From positions 7,881,501-7,945,500 of the forward strand of contig CM059974.1 in assembly GCA_030490835.1 (NCBI GenBank): a stretch of 64,000 nucleotides of DNA. The letters run 5' to 3'. The translations under genes and the position numbers were made by a program. Below, in pieces: positions 1-13,358 of this stretch (position 1 is the stretch's first letter; each line of letters begins with the position of its first letter). The DNA is from Annona cherimola (taxonomy: Eukaryota; Streptophyta; Magnoliopsida; Magnoliales; Annonaceae). Below the pieces are notes generated by a model. That model had not been told where the DNA came from. It saw only the letters and a program-made list of their open reading frames with translations, and did no database searches.

Positions 1-802
1 CAGAGAGACACCATTTTCCAATGGTACATTCTCATCACCATTTTCAAGCCAGGCAATCATATTTCTATACCACCTATTCATCAGTTTACTGCACACCAAT
101 ATACTCCGCCCTTTAAATGGGCCACCAATACCATCATCCATATCCCAATATATGATTCAGCTGGTCCAAGTTCGAGGGTATATCAGTATTTGATTTGATT
201 AATATCTGGCTAGTACTTATTGTTATCTGGACGGAGAGCTGATCATATCGTACTCATACGGTCATACCACTTTCCAGATATGATTTCATACTTAGTGCAT
301 GCACGTGAACTTGACACCTACAAACTAGTGTATGTTAAAAAGAGGAACAATATATATTATTATTATAATTATCTGGACTCTCCTGGCTAATATAGGATAC
401 TACTTTCTCATGAAAAAGAAAAAAAGGAACGATATATATTACTCTTTTTCTTTCGAAAAGGAATTGGAAATTAAAAGCAATTGCGCCAACTGGGCTTGCC
501 TGGCATTATCTGGCAACCGCGATTTAATATACAGTTTCGGCACAATCTATCCAAAAGCGTGTGGGACGGAAATTTTTAAAAATGGGAATGCTATGAATGA
601 AGACCGAATGAGAATTTGATTCAATACTAGCGGGAGGCTCCATGGTTATCCTCATTTTTTAATCTTTAATATTTTCAAAATCTATACTATTTATCATATT
701 TAACACATAATTATTTTATCATGATCCTAAAAATAATTTTCATTGAGAATTTATATTTGTTAAAAAATAAAATCTTTTTGAAAGTAAATAACAGTAATTA
801 AC
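1..802. other. AT-rich intergenic DNA, no supported gene
   Basis: I see no recognisable gene here. A 95-codon open frame with an ATG at 332 begins with a run of isoleucines followed by lysines. This is low-complexity composition, and the frame resembles no family I know, so I do not call it. The last bases before 803 form the left flank of a SINE. Confidence 0.6.
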
Positions 803-1058
803 TGACCGAGCATCTGCTAGGTTGGTCACGGCGGCGATATTAGGGACGTGGTTGCCTACCGTGCATTGGTTCGAATCTCCAATGCGGGATTTTTGGAGCT
901 TTTGGTCTCCCTTTAAATATGTGGGAGCTATCGGTCTCCTTTAATAAATAAATAAAAATTTGTTGTTTCCTTTAGATATGTTGGAGCCTATAGTCACCTA
1001 GTAAATATGTTTGATATGTAATATTATATGTCGAGATATACAATACCAATCTAAAAAA
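803..1058 (+). mobile_element. tRNA-derived SINE
   Basis: The head carries an A-box-like TGCTAGGTTGGTC and a B-box-like GGTTCGAATCTCC, about the spacing of a pol III internal promoter. It is followed by a non-coding body and a 3' end (GATATACAATACCAATC then A8) that resembles the tail of the SINE at 30487. An imperfect flanking repeat, AATAACAGT near 787 and again near 1059, fits a target-site duplication. It is not called as a tRNA gene because the fold is incomplete and the A-rich tail is retroposon-like. Confidence 0.65.
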
Positions 1059-1379
1059 AATAACAGTTACTAAATTTTTGAAAAAATGTATAGTATATAC
1101 AGTTATATATTCGGTAAAAGTTTAATGTCCATGTAAATTTTGGAATATAAATAAATATACAGGATAAATATGATAAATAGTTTAATTTAAAAAATATTTA
1201 CAAATTGAAAAAATCAAGGTTAAAACCTGAAGCTTCCTTATTTATGGTAAAGAGAATGGACCCTAAATATGAGGATAAAATTATTGTTTGTTGGTCATGG
1301 TTTTATATCTTCATTAGAAGTTTTTATTAATATTATTTTCTAATATATATATATATATAAAGAGGCCGGTTTCTATGTA

Positions 1380-2340
1380 ATCCCTCGAATTTTAAGATTT
1401 TGATACTTGATGAAAAATCTAATTCATTTATTATATTTAGAATAATTTTTTAACTAAAAAATTAAGTTTCATCCAAATCTAATATGTGCATAGGCCACAT
1501 TTGCTCAAAAATAGATACGTTCATGTGTAAATTAGGAAAAATGCTTAAATCCATTCATATATGTATTAGAACATAGTAATACTTTATATAATCATTTATT
1601 AACACAATATTGATATTTTAGATAGTTTAAACATTACGAATACTACTTAAAATTTTATATTTAACATTAAATCATTTTATTACGTTGATTTTATACTTTT
1701 GTAGATGGGGCCCATATACATTGATGTTAGATAAATGAAATGTTTTTCATAATAATATAAGTGATGTTAAACACAGTAGATTGAGTGAATTTTTCAGCAA
1801 CCATCCAAATATTGAAAATGAAGGGGATTATATATATATCGGGCCTACTTCTATATAATTGGGTTACATAGAAGTGGTTCCATATAACGCCCTTTATTTT
1901 TGTGATTTTAATGTTTGATGGAAATTACAATCCATTTATTGTAATTGACATCATTTGTTTTACTAGGAAACTAAGTTTCATCTGAATCTAATATACGTAG
2001 GTCACGTTTGCTTAAAAATAAGTACATTCGTGTGTAAATTAGGAAAAATGTTTAGATTCATTCACATGTATATTAGAATGTAGTAATATTTTATAAAATT
2101 ATTTATCCACATATTTATGATGTTTTAGATGGTTTAGATATTTAAAATACTACTTACAAATTGATACTTAATATTAAATCATTTTATTTTATGTTTATAG
2201 ATGGGGCCCATATACATTAATATTAAACAAATGAAAGAGTTTTCATGATAATATAAATGATGCTAAATACATGGATGAAATGAATTTTTATCAACTATTT
2301 AGATGTTAAAAATGGGATGAGTTACATAGAAGAGATGTTT
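1380..2340. repeat. Two tandem copies of an AT-rich foldback MITE family
   Basis: Two related blocks, about 1380-1835 and 1850-2340, share the same order of landmarks: TTTCATCCAAATCTAATATG, TAGGAAAAATG, GATGGGGCCCATATACATT and a GAATTTTT end. Left and right halves are partly inverse-complementary, as expected of a foldback MITE. The same landmarks recur in intron 2 of the ABCG gene (18540-19260) and at 39700-40195. There is no coding content. Confidence 0.6.
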
Positions 2341-2394
2341 TATAAAAGTGCTATTGTATATACAGGATATATATATATATAAATTATTTAAATG

Positions 2395-2650
2395 CGAACA
2401 AATTGCATCGTAATTACGGTGTAGTCCGCCCAAAACGGGCCTCAGATATATTAAAATTAACATCTACCTCACCTATTATATTTAGAATTATTTATTCTGC
2501 TAGCTGACTAATTTTCATCCAAATTTAGCATGTATATGTCTTATTTTAAAATGGTACAAAATCAATGTAATAAAATAATTTAACATAAATATTAATTTTA
2601 AAGTAGTATTTTTATATAAACCATGTAAAGCATGTTATTCATGTGTGTGT
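2395..2650. repeat. Dispersed AT-rich repeat, related to copies at 5260 and 35330
   Basis: The block runs from a GTAATTACGGTGTAGTCC motif through TATTTAGAATTATTTA and AATGTAATAAAATAATTTAA. The same motif order occurs near 5260-5480 and 35330-35590 (there CATAATTATGGTGTAGTCC), so this is a dispersed family with at least three copies in the window. No coding potential or terminal duplication could be resolved. Confidence 0.5.
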
Positions 2651-3176
2651 ATATGTATATATATAATGAACGGTCTGGATTTACATTTCCTATTTTTGAC
2701 GAACAGCCTATAATTAGTCATGTTTTCCTATCATCTATCATGCATGGACGATCTGGATTTCTGCTGTATGTATCGCTGGACGTTAGCCGTCGATACCTCT
2801 AACCAGGCGTCATCGTGGATGGTCCCTGGCTAGGGCAAATATTTTGCCAGCTTTGTTCGACTCTCGCAGAATACGGTGAAGTTTGGTCTCTTGTAAAAAT
2901 AGATGGAAATTTATTATCTTTATGTAAATTTTAGAGTTTTATTATAATATAAGATCAAATAAAATAAAAAAAATAGTCCACATCATTCATGTGATGATTC
3001 GGACATTTAGATTCCAGACCACTAGATCGAAAGATGAACGGTTTACATTTTGCTGAGATTATTCACATGTCACTTCCAATGACTTATTACCAAGCACACG
3101 TAGGACCTTATCTATGAACACGCGTGGCTTTAGCCTATGTAGCTACAGTATTGAAGAAATTATCCTGCACTTTAAT

Positions 3177-3539
3177 GGGATGTCATCGTATGCTCCGCTC
3201 TCAATGCTGCCGGGTGCATACACTTTTTTTTTAGTTTTTTTTAAATTTTTTTTTACAAGATTGTTAATCTAGATGTATTTAATATGTGTATAAATTTTTA
3301 CCCTTTTTGGAGTATTTTAGATATTTATTTTTTATTTTTGAAAATCAGTGGCATTTATTTTAAAAAATAAAAAATAAATATCTAAAATACTATAAAGATG
3401 GTAAAAATTAATATACATGTTAAATATACTTAGATTAACAGGTTTATAGAAAAAATTCCAAAAAAAATTTAAAAAAATGGGTGTATGTACCCGAGAGCAT
3501 TTAGAGCTTAATGCTCCCAGGAGCATACGACCACGTCCC
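3177..3539. mobile_element. Foldback MITE, Mutator-like (9-bp TSD)
   Basis: This 363-bp near-palindrome begins GGGATGTCATCGTATGCTC and ends GAGCATACGACCACGTCCC. The two arms pair through a central AT-rich stem containing AAAATAAATATCTAAAATAC. It is flanked by CACTTTAAT at 3168-3176 and CATTTTAAT at 3540-3548, a 9-bp duplication with one mismatch, typical of Mutator-like insertions. There is no transposase, so it is non-autonomous. It belongs to the same family as 29348-29693 and 59625-59941. Confidence 0.8.
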
Positions 3540-3899
3540 CATTTTAATCATTAAAGTATTTATTGTAAATCAAAATAAAAAAGGTAATATTATTATTTTA
3601 GAAAGAGTAATTGCTTGTGTCGCCCCAATGACTATCTCATTTTATGTCCTTTATCCATTCTCATATGTTAATTTAGATTTGTATGTAAAAAATTCCGGTG
3701 AATTGATGGCGCAAGACAATCGGTAAAACATTATAAACACGTGACGGATATATACAAACCCGGCACGTGATCCAATGGAAATGAGAAATCCCAATATATA
3801 TTTTTTTTTAAAAAAAAAAATTGTTTTCTCTCCCCCAACTTGCAATTTTTCCAACTATGAACAAGACCACATGCCTAATGTTGGACAGAGATTGTAGCT

Positions 3900-4800
3900 T
3901 GGTTACCCTGTTCTTAAATTATGCTTCCTTTTGTAATTTAAGATGAGTGATGCAATAAAAAATAAAAAAAAATAGCGAAAGTAATGCAATTCCGACATCC
4001 ACACGCCAATCCGCCCGGAGAATCCTGGCCATTAATTCGAGCAACCCCTCGGAAAGTCGTCGGAGACTTCTAACCGTATGTTCGTTTATCTTCTTCCGTC
4101 GTATGATCTGAACGGTCCGTTGTGTTGTGAGGGCGTGTGCAGGAGACCCCTCCCGAATTTTGGTCAGATCTTGTATCGTTGCTGGAATAATTTCCCCACG
4201 CGTGTAAGCATTTGGCAAAAATACAAAATCCGGGAGTCATTGAATGCTATGTGTGGTTGGTGGATTTAAATAATATGGTGTCGTTAATTATATTACATAC
4301 GCTGGCCTTATTCCTCTGCTCACAAAATTAATTCATTTTCTTTTGACTTGGCCACGGTCACCAGACTCACCACACGCCCGCCACAAGTCGTGTCACACGT
4401 GCGATGAGGCATGTGTCTATAATATCTGATCCATGCATCAGCATTCAGCAGCCTCTCAAATAGAAATCATTTCAGGCTTTCTCGATAGTCGATCATTTCC
4501 TCCGGAGGAGCCCGAAAGCTAATGCACGACATCCGGAGTTTAGAACTTCATTCGTCATCGATGCAGCGCCGAGATGAACGTTTCGGATTTTTTATCAAAT
4601 AAAGTTTATAATAGTCATAGTGCCCGAGGCACTAGTTTCGGCCGTGTACCGTCGCTGTCTTTTCAGCGAGACTGGCGTATCAAAATCCAACGCCTGTAAA
4701 GACCGACGGATTTCCCTGTTCGATCTCTTATCCACTACTAATAGTGACGCTTGGGTGTGGTCAAGGCCCACTCAAAGCTTAGGTGGGATGTCTTTGTTTT
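3900..4800. other. GC-richer island without a recognisable gene
   Basis: Base composition rises here compared with both flanks. Overlapping frames on both strands (for example 99 codons on the minus strand, 3919-4218, opening at TTG) match nothing I recognise, and they end in poly-T-encoded hydrophobic runs. This could be old unique intergenic DNA or a decayed gene flank. I do not annotate a product. Confidence 0.4.
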
Positions 4801-5100
4801 CTTGTTTTTTTTTTTTTTTCTCTGCTTTTTAAACAAAAAAATCTATTTTTTTTTATAACAAGCATAACTCAAAAAATGCAGTCAGATGTAGGTATCTTAC
4901 TATCTTACCCGAGGAAGAATATATAAAATTAATACATAGATTACGATGTTCCCACATGCTTTCGTCAGCTACCCAAGAGGGAGAAAAAAGAAGAAGCCTC
5001 TTCTCCAATCTCCACTAAGCGCCCCAAAGTGGACCACTCGACTGCAGATGGTGGTCTGGTCTTTCCTTTATTATTATTATTATTTATGTAGTCATTGCTG

Positions 5101-5190
5101 TTATTTTTGTTCGATTATTTATTTATTTCTTTTTTCTATTTCTAGTTATTTTTGTTCGATTATTTATTTATTTCTTTTTTCTATTTCTAG
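5101..5190 (+). repeat. 45-bp direct tandem duplication
   Basis: A T-rich 45-bp unit starting TTATTTTTGTTCGATTATTT and ending TATTTCTAG occurs twice head to tail with no visible difference. The lack of divergence points to a recent duplication. Confidence 0.85.
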
Positions 5191-5649
5191 CTATTGTGCT
5201 TCTCTTTGGTAGACAAATTTTGGGAAGTAAGTGGTATATATATATATATACGAGAAATATTTTAATGCAGATAACTACATCCTAGCTCAAAATGGGCTCC
5301 ATATGATAATAAAATTATTATCTACTACACCAATTGTATTTAAAATTATTTATTTTATTAACATATCAAATTGTCATCCAAATCGAATATGTGTATGGAC
5401 CTTAACTGAAAATTGTACAAATTCAATGTAATAAATTAATTTAATGTAAATAGAAACTTTAAAGTTGTTTTTTCAACATGTAAATTATCTCAGATATAAT
5501 TTACATATAGATAAATAATTGTATAAATTATCAATATATTTAAGTGTATGGTGACTCATTTTAATATAATTGCATTAGATAGGTTCTTCCTATATAGAGA
5601 AATATTCAGGTGCATGTAAATACACCGTAAATATATATAGCATTTGATT

Positions 5650-6003
5650 CCATGCACCCAGGTGCACTAAACTTCAGTGCACCTTGGTACAAAAAATCAT
5701 TTTTGAAATTTTTTTGAAAATTTTGTTATGCAGCTATTAATCAAAGTATATTTAACATGTGTATCTTTTTTTTTAATCATTTTTAGAGATTTGTAGATTT
5801 TTTCAAAAATTTTAAAATTAGTGGCATTTTCATAATTCGAAATTACAAAAATATCACTAATTTTAAAAAATCTAATAAAAATATCAACAAATCTAAAAAA
5901 ATGGTAAAAATTGATACCCATATTAAATACACCTAGATTAACAACTGTATAAAAAAATTTAAAAAAATTTTAAAAGATGAATTTTTGCACTCAGGTGCAT
6001 CAA
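5650..6003. mobile_element. Foldback MITE (GCACCCAGGTGCA-type ends)
   Basis: The left end CATGCACCCAGGTGCACT pairs with a right end reading TTTTTGCACTCAGGTGCAT. The internal arms are inverse repeats around a core containing AATTAGTGGCATTTTC. The arms share the same core as the 3177 and 29348 elements (a TATTTAACATGTGTAT motif) but have different outer ends. I could not find a clean target-site duplication. Confidence 0.6.
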
Positions 6004-6699
6004 ATAATGATCCATGTATATACATGCATATACATACAAGAATAACTTGTTTAGTATCAATTCATTTTTGTATGACAGCCTAGTATTGACCTCATATTTT
6101 TATCTTATCAAATTTGATTTATTTATTGTATTTAACACTATTTATTTTATTTATATATAAAAATTATCATGATCCATGACTTGCATCATTCTCAACAATA
6201 AAAATCTCTTTAAAATATCTAAACCCATTAAAAAGGAATTATTTATTATAATAACTCCATAAGGTTTTCATTCAATTTCTAAACTATGTAAAATATTCAT
6301 CCTACCTAATATAATGATTATATAAGATTTTATAAAATCTAGTGCATATATTCAAATGACGTTCAAATTTATTCATGCTTTTATATATTTTTAGAGGATA
6401 TGCCACACAGATAGCTTTGATTAATATGAATTTTGATATTTTAAAAAAAATAATGTTAAATATAATGGATGAATTAAATTTGATAAAATCACCAAGATGG
6501 TGCTCAAACTAAATCATGTTAGTATCAAAACTATTCCTTATATACGGGTCCGCTTCAGTATAACTCATCTTAGCAAAGTGAATTAATGGAATAAGTTGGT
6601 TTAATCCTCATTTTGTTGATTTTGTTCGGCCAATAATTTTATCATTATGTATTTAGCTAAGAGAACAAAAACCATGAAATATTATTTGTGAAATTAACA

Positions 6700-6893
6700 A
6701 TCACTTAAGACTGATTTTAAAGTCATTAAAAATTATGTATTTATTTATTATAAGAATCTGTAAGGTCCTAATGCAACATTTAAATTATTTATCACTTAAG
6801 AGTGAATTTAAAGTCATCAAAAATTATTTATTTATTTATTATAAGAATTTGTAAGGTCCTAATGCAACATTTAAATTATTTATCATACCTAAA
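6700..6893 (+). repeat. Tandem duplication, about 101-bp unit
   Basis: The segment starting CACTTAAGACTGATTTTAAAG is repeated immediately downstream as CACTTAAGAGTGAATTTAAAG. Both units contain TAAGGTCCTAATGCAACATT. Only a few substitutions separate the copies. Confidence 0.8.
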
Positions 6894-9845
6894 ATGATGA
6901 TTATATATGATTTTATAGTAGGTGTGCCTCAAACATGACTTTTATTGATATGGTTTTTGGTGTTTTAATTAAAATAAATAGTGTTGAATATAATAGTAGA
7001 ATTGAATTTAACATAACTAAACAAGATATGATGGATTTTTCATAAGATGGATTGTAAAGAAGTCTAATCACATATCTAAATCTTATCTTGTATTTTTATA
7101 TGTACAGTAATTTATGGTGTATTTGACTCAAAATGGGTCTCACATGCATTTAAATATCTTAATACTTCATACAATTATTTATCCATATATAAATTATATT
7201 TCAGATAATTTGCATATTAAAAAATAACTTAAAAATTATTATTTACGTAAAACTATTTTATCGCATTGATTTTATACTATTTTCAAATGATGTCTATATA
7301 CATATCTAATTTAAATGAAAATTGGTATGTTAATCAAATAAACAATTCTAAATATAATATGTAGAGCAAGTTATAATTTTATGATTATATAAGACATTTT
7401 TTGGCCAAATATATCATAAGTTACGGTGAAGTAAATGTACATAATCAAAACTCATATGATATATATAGGAGCATGATCATATACACAGTAATATATTTTA
7501 CACCTAAAATATATCATAATGTATATAATTAGGCTCCATATATATACGATTAGTCTTTTATACAATCTATTTTAACTTGACAAAGCGAATTGATAGGACA
7601 TACTAACTTAGGTTTCATCTTGATAAATTTTATGAAATTCAATTCATTCAATAGTTTTATCATCATCTATTTAATTACGACAAAAAATATTCTAATCTAT
7701 GATTTCATTATTTTCAAGATTAAGAATCACTAAGGAATTTGAAGCCATTAAAAAATTCAACATCTACGTCATCTAAATATTCATCCTATCTACAATTGTA
7801 ATATTTTAAAACTTTAATGCATAAACTCAAGCGATTTTTTTTTTTTACTTTATACATGTTATATATTTTTACAAGATGCTGCCCGTGTACAAATCTAATT
7901 TGTATTAATAAATAAATAGTGTTGAATACAATGGTTGAATTGGATTTAATATAAATCATGACCGCAAACTAGCTTGCCTGGTGTATGGAAACTTAACTCT
8001 CTATATAGGTTTGATCCAGTTAGTTCCTATTAGCTTGCCGTGAAAGTGCTTTTTTATGTTTTTATTTTTTTATACAAATGTTATTCCAAATGTATTTAAC
8101 CAAATGTTATAATTTTGGGATATATGTATGTATTTTTTCTGAATTTCAAGAAAATATTTTTTGGGTATTTTAGTAATTTTACTTCAGAAAATGTTGATTT
8201 TTGAAATTAAAAAAATATACGTGTTCAAATTTATAAAATTGATTATGTAAATTAAATACACTTACGCCAAATTTTCATGAAAAGCAAAAATAAAAAATAA
8301 AAAATATATATAAATGCGCTCTTTCAACGTGTAAAGGTATATGGTTTAGATGGTTTTTTTGATCTCTAGCACGAACTGGGATTTTTGTCAAAACCCATTT
8401 GTTGTCCGCTCCAGTATGGTTTGATGATTGTTAAAAATCTTTTAAGGTGGGGAGGCCGTAAGGCATCTCATCAGTGGTGTATGAGTAAGCATGTTCATGA
8501 ACAAAAATAATCATTTTATACGGAAATCTCAATTTTGGATGACTTGATCTTCCAAAACGTTGACTTTTTCCCACTCTTCTCTGATTTTCCTTTTTGTTGG
8601 TGCTCGTTCATGGCTAGAATTTTATATTTTGCATTTTGTATATAGGTTTATTTAGGACGCGAATTAAAACATTGAGTAAAATATTGCCGCGTCACAGTTT
8701 GTAGTGTTGGTTAGCATATTACACTGGTTAGCATGCTAATCAAAAAACACACAAGTATCATCGCACAATAGTTTGTTAACCGTCATGATTCACGTTCATT
8801 TATTTTAACAATGGTTGCGCATTTGGAAGAAGTGAGATAGATATATAAGAAAATGCACATTGGTTTTTGCATGAGAAGCCCATGAATGCTAAGATAATAA
8901 AAATACGGTAATTTGCAAATACACCTACTTAGTTTTACATAATTATATACCTACAAAGTTTCAAAAATTACAAATAATTCTCACATAATTTAACAATAAT
9001 TATCATTATACCTATGTTGTTATTGTGTCATTACTGCACCATTGTGGCATAAGTATATTTGCAAAAATATGTAAACTATGTAAATATATTTACAATTTTT
9101 AAAATTAAGTGGATATATTTAATTTTTGCAAACATACTCATATAATTTGTTATTGCATCGGCTAGTTTTTCTTATAATTATACAAAATCAACTACATCAT
9201 GTTTAAAAAAAGGGGGATAATCATGTTAGCATAGGCTAAACAATGGTTTATTTAGCCCACACTAATAAACTTATTTTTAATTTTTTGCTTTTTCTTAAAC
9301 TTATTAATCTAGAAGTATTTAATGTATAAATAAAATTTTATCCTTTTTGGAGATATGTATACATTTTTTAGAATTTTAAACATAGAGGTATTTTAGACAT
9401 TTTTCAATAATTAAAAAATTACTAAAATGGCTTTGTATTTAAAAATCTAAAAAATATATACACATCTCTAAAAATATAATTTAAATATCAAATGCATATA
9501 AATTACTGAGTTCATGAAAAAAGAAAAATTAATTTTAAATTAATTTTTGGGCTCTAGTTAAGTAATAGTGGGTTACTTAATCAGGCTAACAAAATCATAC
9601 CACCTAAACAAGAGCTAATTTATGAAAAGATGATCTTTTTAGCTCCACCTAAATAATAATTGGTTACTGAGCTAAAGAAAAAACTATTCTTAAATTTTTT
9701 GAGATTTTTATAAAATTATTGATCTATAAATACATAAATTAATTTTTATTATTTTTGGATATGTATATTTTTTTGAGATTTTTAAATATAAAAATATTTT
9801 AGTATTTTTCAATTGAAAATGACTAAAGCAACCCTGTGTTCAATA

Positions 9846-9848
<3 letters not shown>

Positions 9849-9886
<38 letters not shown>
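9849..9886. repeat. (TA)n microsatellite
   Basis: Nineteen uninterrupted TA dinucleotides. Similar shorter TA tracts lie near 10076-10103 and in several MITE arms. Length is likely polymorphic. Confidence 0.9.
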
Positions 9887-9887
<1 letters not shown>

Positions 9888-10067
9888 TCCTTTAAAATGG
9901 TAAAACGTAGTTTATATATTAAGTGAGGAAGGATCCTATTAGTTTAGCCTAAGTAATGACTTACTTAGCCAACGCTAATAAATTTATTTGTTAATTTATT
10001 TTTTTATTTTTTCTTCTATAAACTTGTTAATCTACATGTCTTTAATATATAAATCAAGTATTTCATC

Positions 10068-10107
<40 letters not shown>

Positions 10108-11199
10108 CAAGTATGGAAGATGATCAACTTAGGTTGACCTTAGTAAGAAATTACTTCGGGGATGCTTAAAAAATATATTTATTAATTTTTAAAATTTTTT
10201 TATAAACATGTTAAGCTACAGGTATCGAATCCATAGACTAATTTTTAATATTTTAGATATTTTAAAGTATTTTTTAAAAAAAATTAAATACAGTGGCATT
10301 GTTGTAATTTTCAGATGATGAAAAGCTACAGAAACATCAATATGTTTAAAAATATTTAAAAATAATTAAAAATATCCAAAAAGATAAATCTTGATTTATA
10401 GATTTAATACACCATACTTAACAAGTTTGTAAAAAAACTGAAAAAAATACTTGTGCCAGCCAAGAGGGTTAGCCCCCATTAAGTATTATTATTTTTGAAT
10501 ATATATTTTTTATATTTTTAAATGTAAGGCTAACTTAGCTATTTTAATCGTTAAAATTACTAAAATGACTTTGTTACCTCTTCAAAAATAATAAAATTCG
10601 GTTCATATATTAAATACACTTAGAATAATAAGCTTATTAAAAGAGCAAAAACAAATAATAAATTTTTTGGAGAGGGATAAAAAAGATCATGTCTCATATT
10701 AAATACACTTTGATTAGTAAGTTTATGAAAAAAAATTTTAAGTCTATATATTTTTACTTACTTACCCGATCAGCCCTCCAATTTAAATAGTTACATACAA
10801 TTCTTGACTTTAGTAAGTAGTACGATCATTAATTTCATAATAGTCAACATGTAATCAATGACAAACGAAGACGTAATAATCAATCTAGCAATTAGGTCGT
10901 CTCACTTTAAGGTATATAGCTGGAGAGAACTAGAGATTCCTCCGCATGAGATTACATAAACAACGTAATTCCTGGCATAAACATGATATTCACAAAGAAA
11001 ATTTATGATATACTGTCAAATAAATATCATGATATTGAAGTTGACACCGCAACATGATATATCTTTTTCAGAACCTTCCTATAGTATACACGGTAACATG
11101 ATATACTTTTCAGAACTCGTGAGGTTTCCTAAGAGTGTGTTTTGGAAAGTACTGAAATTTTAAAATTAAAAATTTTTGTCATAAAAAAATTTTGAATAA

Positions 11200-13358
11200 T
11201 AAAAAATAAGGTGATATGATATAAACAATAATAAGGAATAAAACTAAAATAGATAGGTTAGTTATATATAAATAATTAAAATATAAAGTAAGTATAAATA
11301 ATATATATATATAATTGAAATAGAGTAATTGTAACGTGTGAAAAGTTTTCCATTATATTTACATTGGCTGACCACTGCATCGGGCTCTGCCACATGTTTG
11401 TTGCGTCTGGGCTTTCGGCGCCCGCGATCTGATCTCTCTCTAACATGCGTGGGACGCAACATGGTCCCTCGCATGTGTAATCAATGATGCGTCAAAAATA
11501 AGGCGGGCATTGCAAGGGCGGGCTGGAGTGTGAGTGCGAGGGGTTAGCCGAGTTGTAAGTTACTTCTGATTCTAATTTATTTAAAATATCTTAATTATAA
11601 TTTATTTATTAATTTATTTAAAAATTTTAATTTAATCCATTTATAACTCATTTAATAAATAAATTATAAATTATTAATGTGTTATATAGCAAACAACATA
11701 AATGGCTAAACTCTAGCAAACAATGATTTCGTAGGATGAGACGGGAAAATATTTTCATAAAAAAAAATTAAAAATAAGAATAACAAAAAAATAAAATTAT
11801 GATAATAATTAGAAAATAAAAATTAGACAGCGAAAGAAAGATTTAGCAGAAAAAATAATCAAAGAATTTATATATATATATAATTTTAATAAAATAAGTT
11901 AAATGTATTAAATAAGTTAAATAGGTTAAACTAAGATGAAATCATGAAATGCGCCGCTCTGGCGTGCGCCGGAAACATCTGGACGTGGGTGTTGCTCAGT
12001 ACTCACCATGCCACGTGGGGATTCATTGTAGAGACGTTTGTCGCACAATCCCGCATTAAGGATTGAAAACCTAGTAGAACGTGGAAAAGCCAAAGTCAAA
12101 AGGATCGACGCACGCCAGCCAGAAAAAATTCAACGCGTCAAGGGTAAGATATTGCCCACTTAAGATTTTTTTTAAGAAAAAGTATTTGTTAGGAAATGAA
12201 AATCTCTATTTATTTCATTGCTAATACGATATAACTGTATTTTTTTACAGTTCCTTTGTCACTCACGAGGGATCTTACGAGTATTGTTACAATTGGTCAA
12301 CAATATCGCCGAGGAGGTTTCTTAATTAGGCGGAAATTACATTGAGGGTGTGTTACTTTTTTCTACACTTTTTTATATAATTAGTATTTTTCAATTATTT
12401 TTATATTTTCAACCCAAGTATTTAAACTTTATTCTTTTTTTCTCCAAATCATTACTATTATTATATTAACTTTTCTTATTTTCTAAAATTTTTTCTCCAA
12501 AACTTTTTTTCCAAATGTCAAACCCGACTTCAAAGTTGATTTTGACAAATGATTAATTAATGATGATCTTTGGCGGCAATGGCACAGCGGGTGACCAAAA
12601 TAGGAGGATAATTGCGTAGGAGTAAAGTAGGAGTTTATTTATTTCAGGAATTTGGGTTGTGAGTAAAGTAGGAGAAAGAATAAAGGAGGAATGAAGGCCG
12701 GTCGCCGGCTACTTGCCTGTAATCATTCTGCTCTGCACGATAATCAGAACCTTTTGACCCTCTCATGCAAGAGTTAATTAGAAAATGAAGGACTTAATTT
12801 GTTTCGACATGCTCATACATATTACTATTATGGAATTGGACTTTATACATTTAATTGTATTTTAAGGTAAAATATGTTATTTATTTTAGTTTTTTATTTC
12901 TCTTCATTAAATATATTTTCCAAGTGCATTTAAACAAAATATTAAATTCGTCATTTTACGATATTTTTAAATATTTATTTTTAATTTTAAAAATCATCAA
13001 TTTCATGAAGCATTTAAGTTATTTTCGCTATTTAAAAAGTTTTTATTTTTAAAATAGAAAAAATATCGTAAAATACCAAAACTCGACATATAAATTCGGT
13101 AGACATATAAATTAAATATACATATTTATAAAGAAAAATAAAATGCAACTAATTGAAAAAATGTATTTTAAATTAAAATCCAACCAAATATACGTAATGA
13201 GGCTCCTTATATTACTATATTTCAGATACAAGCATTCATCAAACTTTCATGAAAAACACGTCAAGCTCCCAGCTGTCTCTCTCTCGACGTATGTAACATT
13301 CCCACCCGTAACATACTAGTACGTCGAATCGATCCTTTCCTAGGAGACTGATATTGCA
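11200..13358. other. Intergenic DNA, no supported gene
   Basis: Short GC-richer stretches (11380-11550, 11940-12130 and 12540-12760) alternate with AT-rich DNA. The 12820-13200 part is a foldback in which ATTGGACTTTATACATTTAA pairs with a TTTTAAATTAAAATCCAA end; the 65-codon frame inside it is a by-product. No gene is recognisable. Confidence 0.5.

Larger units (their letters stand above)
6010..11200. other. AT-rich gene-free repeat block
   Basis: No open frame of note is present on either strand. The block is made of degenerate foldback MITEs (near 7120-7420, 8030-8335, 8920-9140, 9220-9550 and 9925-10480), a roughly 101-bp tandem duplication and TA microsatellites. Several foldback arms share the motif order TTAATCTA, ATGTATTTAA and TTTTGGATATGTATA. 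Confidence 0.55.
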